This document shows, in pieces, positions 5,543 through 6,167 of a DNA stretch of 6,167 bases. The stretch covers positions 1-6,167 of the forward strand of contig JAIDKP010000472.1 of NCBI GenBank assembly GCA_029051445.1, given 5' to 3'. Under the pieces are notes generated by a model. The model was not told where the DNA came from and searched no databases. It was given only the letters and a program-made list of their open reading frames with translations. Both the position numbers and the translations under genes were made by a program. Each line of letters opens with the position of its first letter. Within the stretch, counting starts at the first letter, position 1. This DNA is from Muribaculaceae bacterium. Lineage in GTDB: Bacteria > Bacteroidota > Bacteroidia > Bacteroidales > Muribaculaceae.

Positions 5543-6167
5543 ATGGTACACTGCGAAAACGACGGTAAACCCTGTGCAGGCTATACTCATGCGCAGGTTT
5601 TTGAGGCTACAAAAGATTATTTCGGAGGGGATGAGCTTGCTGCAAGGGTATGGACAAGCAAGTATGCTCTGAAGGATTCGTTTGGAAATATATATGAGCT
5701 TACTCCTGACGACATGCATCGGCGCATTGCCCGTGAGATCGCCCGTGTCGAGTCTAAGTATCCAAATGGGATGACGGAGGATGAGATATTCGGCTATCTA
5801 AAGGATTTCAAGTATATTGTGCCGCAAGGTAGTCCGATGTCGGGTATCGGTAATGATTATCAGGTAGGCTCGCTGAGCAATTGTTTTGTGATAGGTCTTG
5901 ACGGCTGCCCTGATTCTTATGGCGGCGTAATGCGCATAGATGAGGAGCAGGTGCAGCTGATGAAGCGTCGCGGTGGTGTCGGGCATGATCTTTCGCACAT
6001 ACGTCCGAAGGGAACTCCGGTAAAGAATTCTGCTCTGACTTCTACCGGGCTTGTGCCTTTTATGGAGCGGTACAGCAACTCGACACGTGAGGTTGCCCAG
6101 GATGGTCGTCGCGGCGCGCTGATGCTCTCGGTATCGATCAAGCATCCAGACAGAGAGTCGTTCATAG
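5543..6167 (+). CDS. nrdJ: Ribonucleotide reductase catalytic subunit, probably adenosylcobalamin-dependent class II, N-terminal part (cut by window edge)
   Basis: This enzyme reduces ribonucleotides to deoxyribonucleotides for DNA synthesis in the cytoplasm. The 208 residues in the window match the N-terminal region of Bacteroidales NrdJ-type proteins as I know them. They include GDELAARVWTSKYALKDSFG (29-48), YIVPQGSPMSGIG (91-103), SLSNCFVIG (110-118), KRRGGVGHDLSHIRPKG (141-157) and STREVAQDGRRGALMLSVS (180-198). C114 in SLSNCF is the likely first cysteine of the redox pair that re-reduces the active site. The radical cysteine and C-terminal cysteines would lie beyond the window. The frame is open from the ATG at 5543 to the last base; full-length family members are roughly 800 or more residues. 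No obvious Shine-Dalgarno sequence precedes the start. Class II is inferred from similarity to B12-dependent Bacteroides enzymes. A class I large subunit is less likely but not excluded without the C-terminus. Confidence 0.88.
   Translation, partial: MVHCENDGKPCAGYTHAQVFEATKDYFGGDELAARVWTSKYALKDSFGNIYELTPDDMHRRIAREIARVESKYPNGMTEDEIFGYLKDFKYIVPQGSPMSGIGNDYQVGSLSNCFVIGLDGCPDSYGGVMRIDEEQVQLMKRRGGVGHDLSHIRPKGTPVKNSALTSTGLVPFMERYSNSTREVAQDGRRGALMLSVSIKHPDRESFI

Noticed and set aside
5798..6165. Minus-strand open frames at the right end
   Set aside because: They are antisense to the strongly conserved ribonucleotide reductase frame, which has no stop in the window.

Overview
The window looks like chromosomal DNA from a Bacteroidales bacterium, probably of the Muribaculaceae/Bacteroidaceae kind. 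The reasons are a secreted family 2 glycoside hydrolase of gut-Bacteroidales type, a NrdJ-like ribonucleotide reductase very close to what I remember of Bacteroides proteins, a tRNA-Gln with the Bacteroides D-arm, start codons without clear Shine-Dalgarno sequences, and a promoter of the Bacteroidetes type (TAnnTTTG at -7). This assignment rests on recalled similarity, not on a database search.

Layout. Positions 1-281 (minus) hold the N-terminal part of a ThiF/MoeB/HesA-type E1-like adenylyltransferase, cut by the window edge. Divergent from it, 513-2327 (plus) is a complete secreted GH2 enzyme, closed by a strong intrinsic terminator (2355-2395) and so probably transcribed alone. Two small housekeeping-type genes follow: a DUF1232 membrane protein (2483-2887) and a DIP1984-family coiled-coil protein (3007-3465). 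After 386 bases without a confident gene comes a two-gene unit: an ECF sigma factor (3852-4343) and, 2 bases later, a four-helix membrane protein (4346-4894) that is most likely its anti-sigma factor. A sigma-E-like promoter (GAAACTT, 17 bases, CCTAA) lies just ahead of the sigma gene and suggests autoregulation. It also places the real sigma start at 3852, not at the open frame's first ATG at 3717.

Six bases past the last gene of that unit sits a 241-bp element without a credible coding region (4901-5141). It has imperfect 27-bp terminal inverted repeats (22 of 27 matching) and is flanked on both sides by ATTA, so it looks like a MITE-like non-autonomous transposon. Next, on the minus strand, is tRNA-Gln(UUG) (5272-5342) with its own strong terminator (5224-5264). 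Divergent from it, from 5543 to the window end, is the N-terminal third or so of a ribonucleotide reductase, probably adenosylcobalamin-dependent, with a good candidate promoter at 5461-5491.

The genes do not form one pathway. The parts that merit attention are the sigma/membrane-protein switch with its putative self-recognised promoter and the MITE-like insertion immediately behind it.
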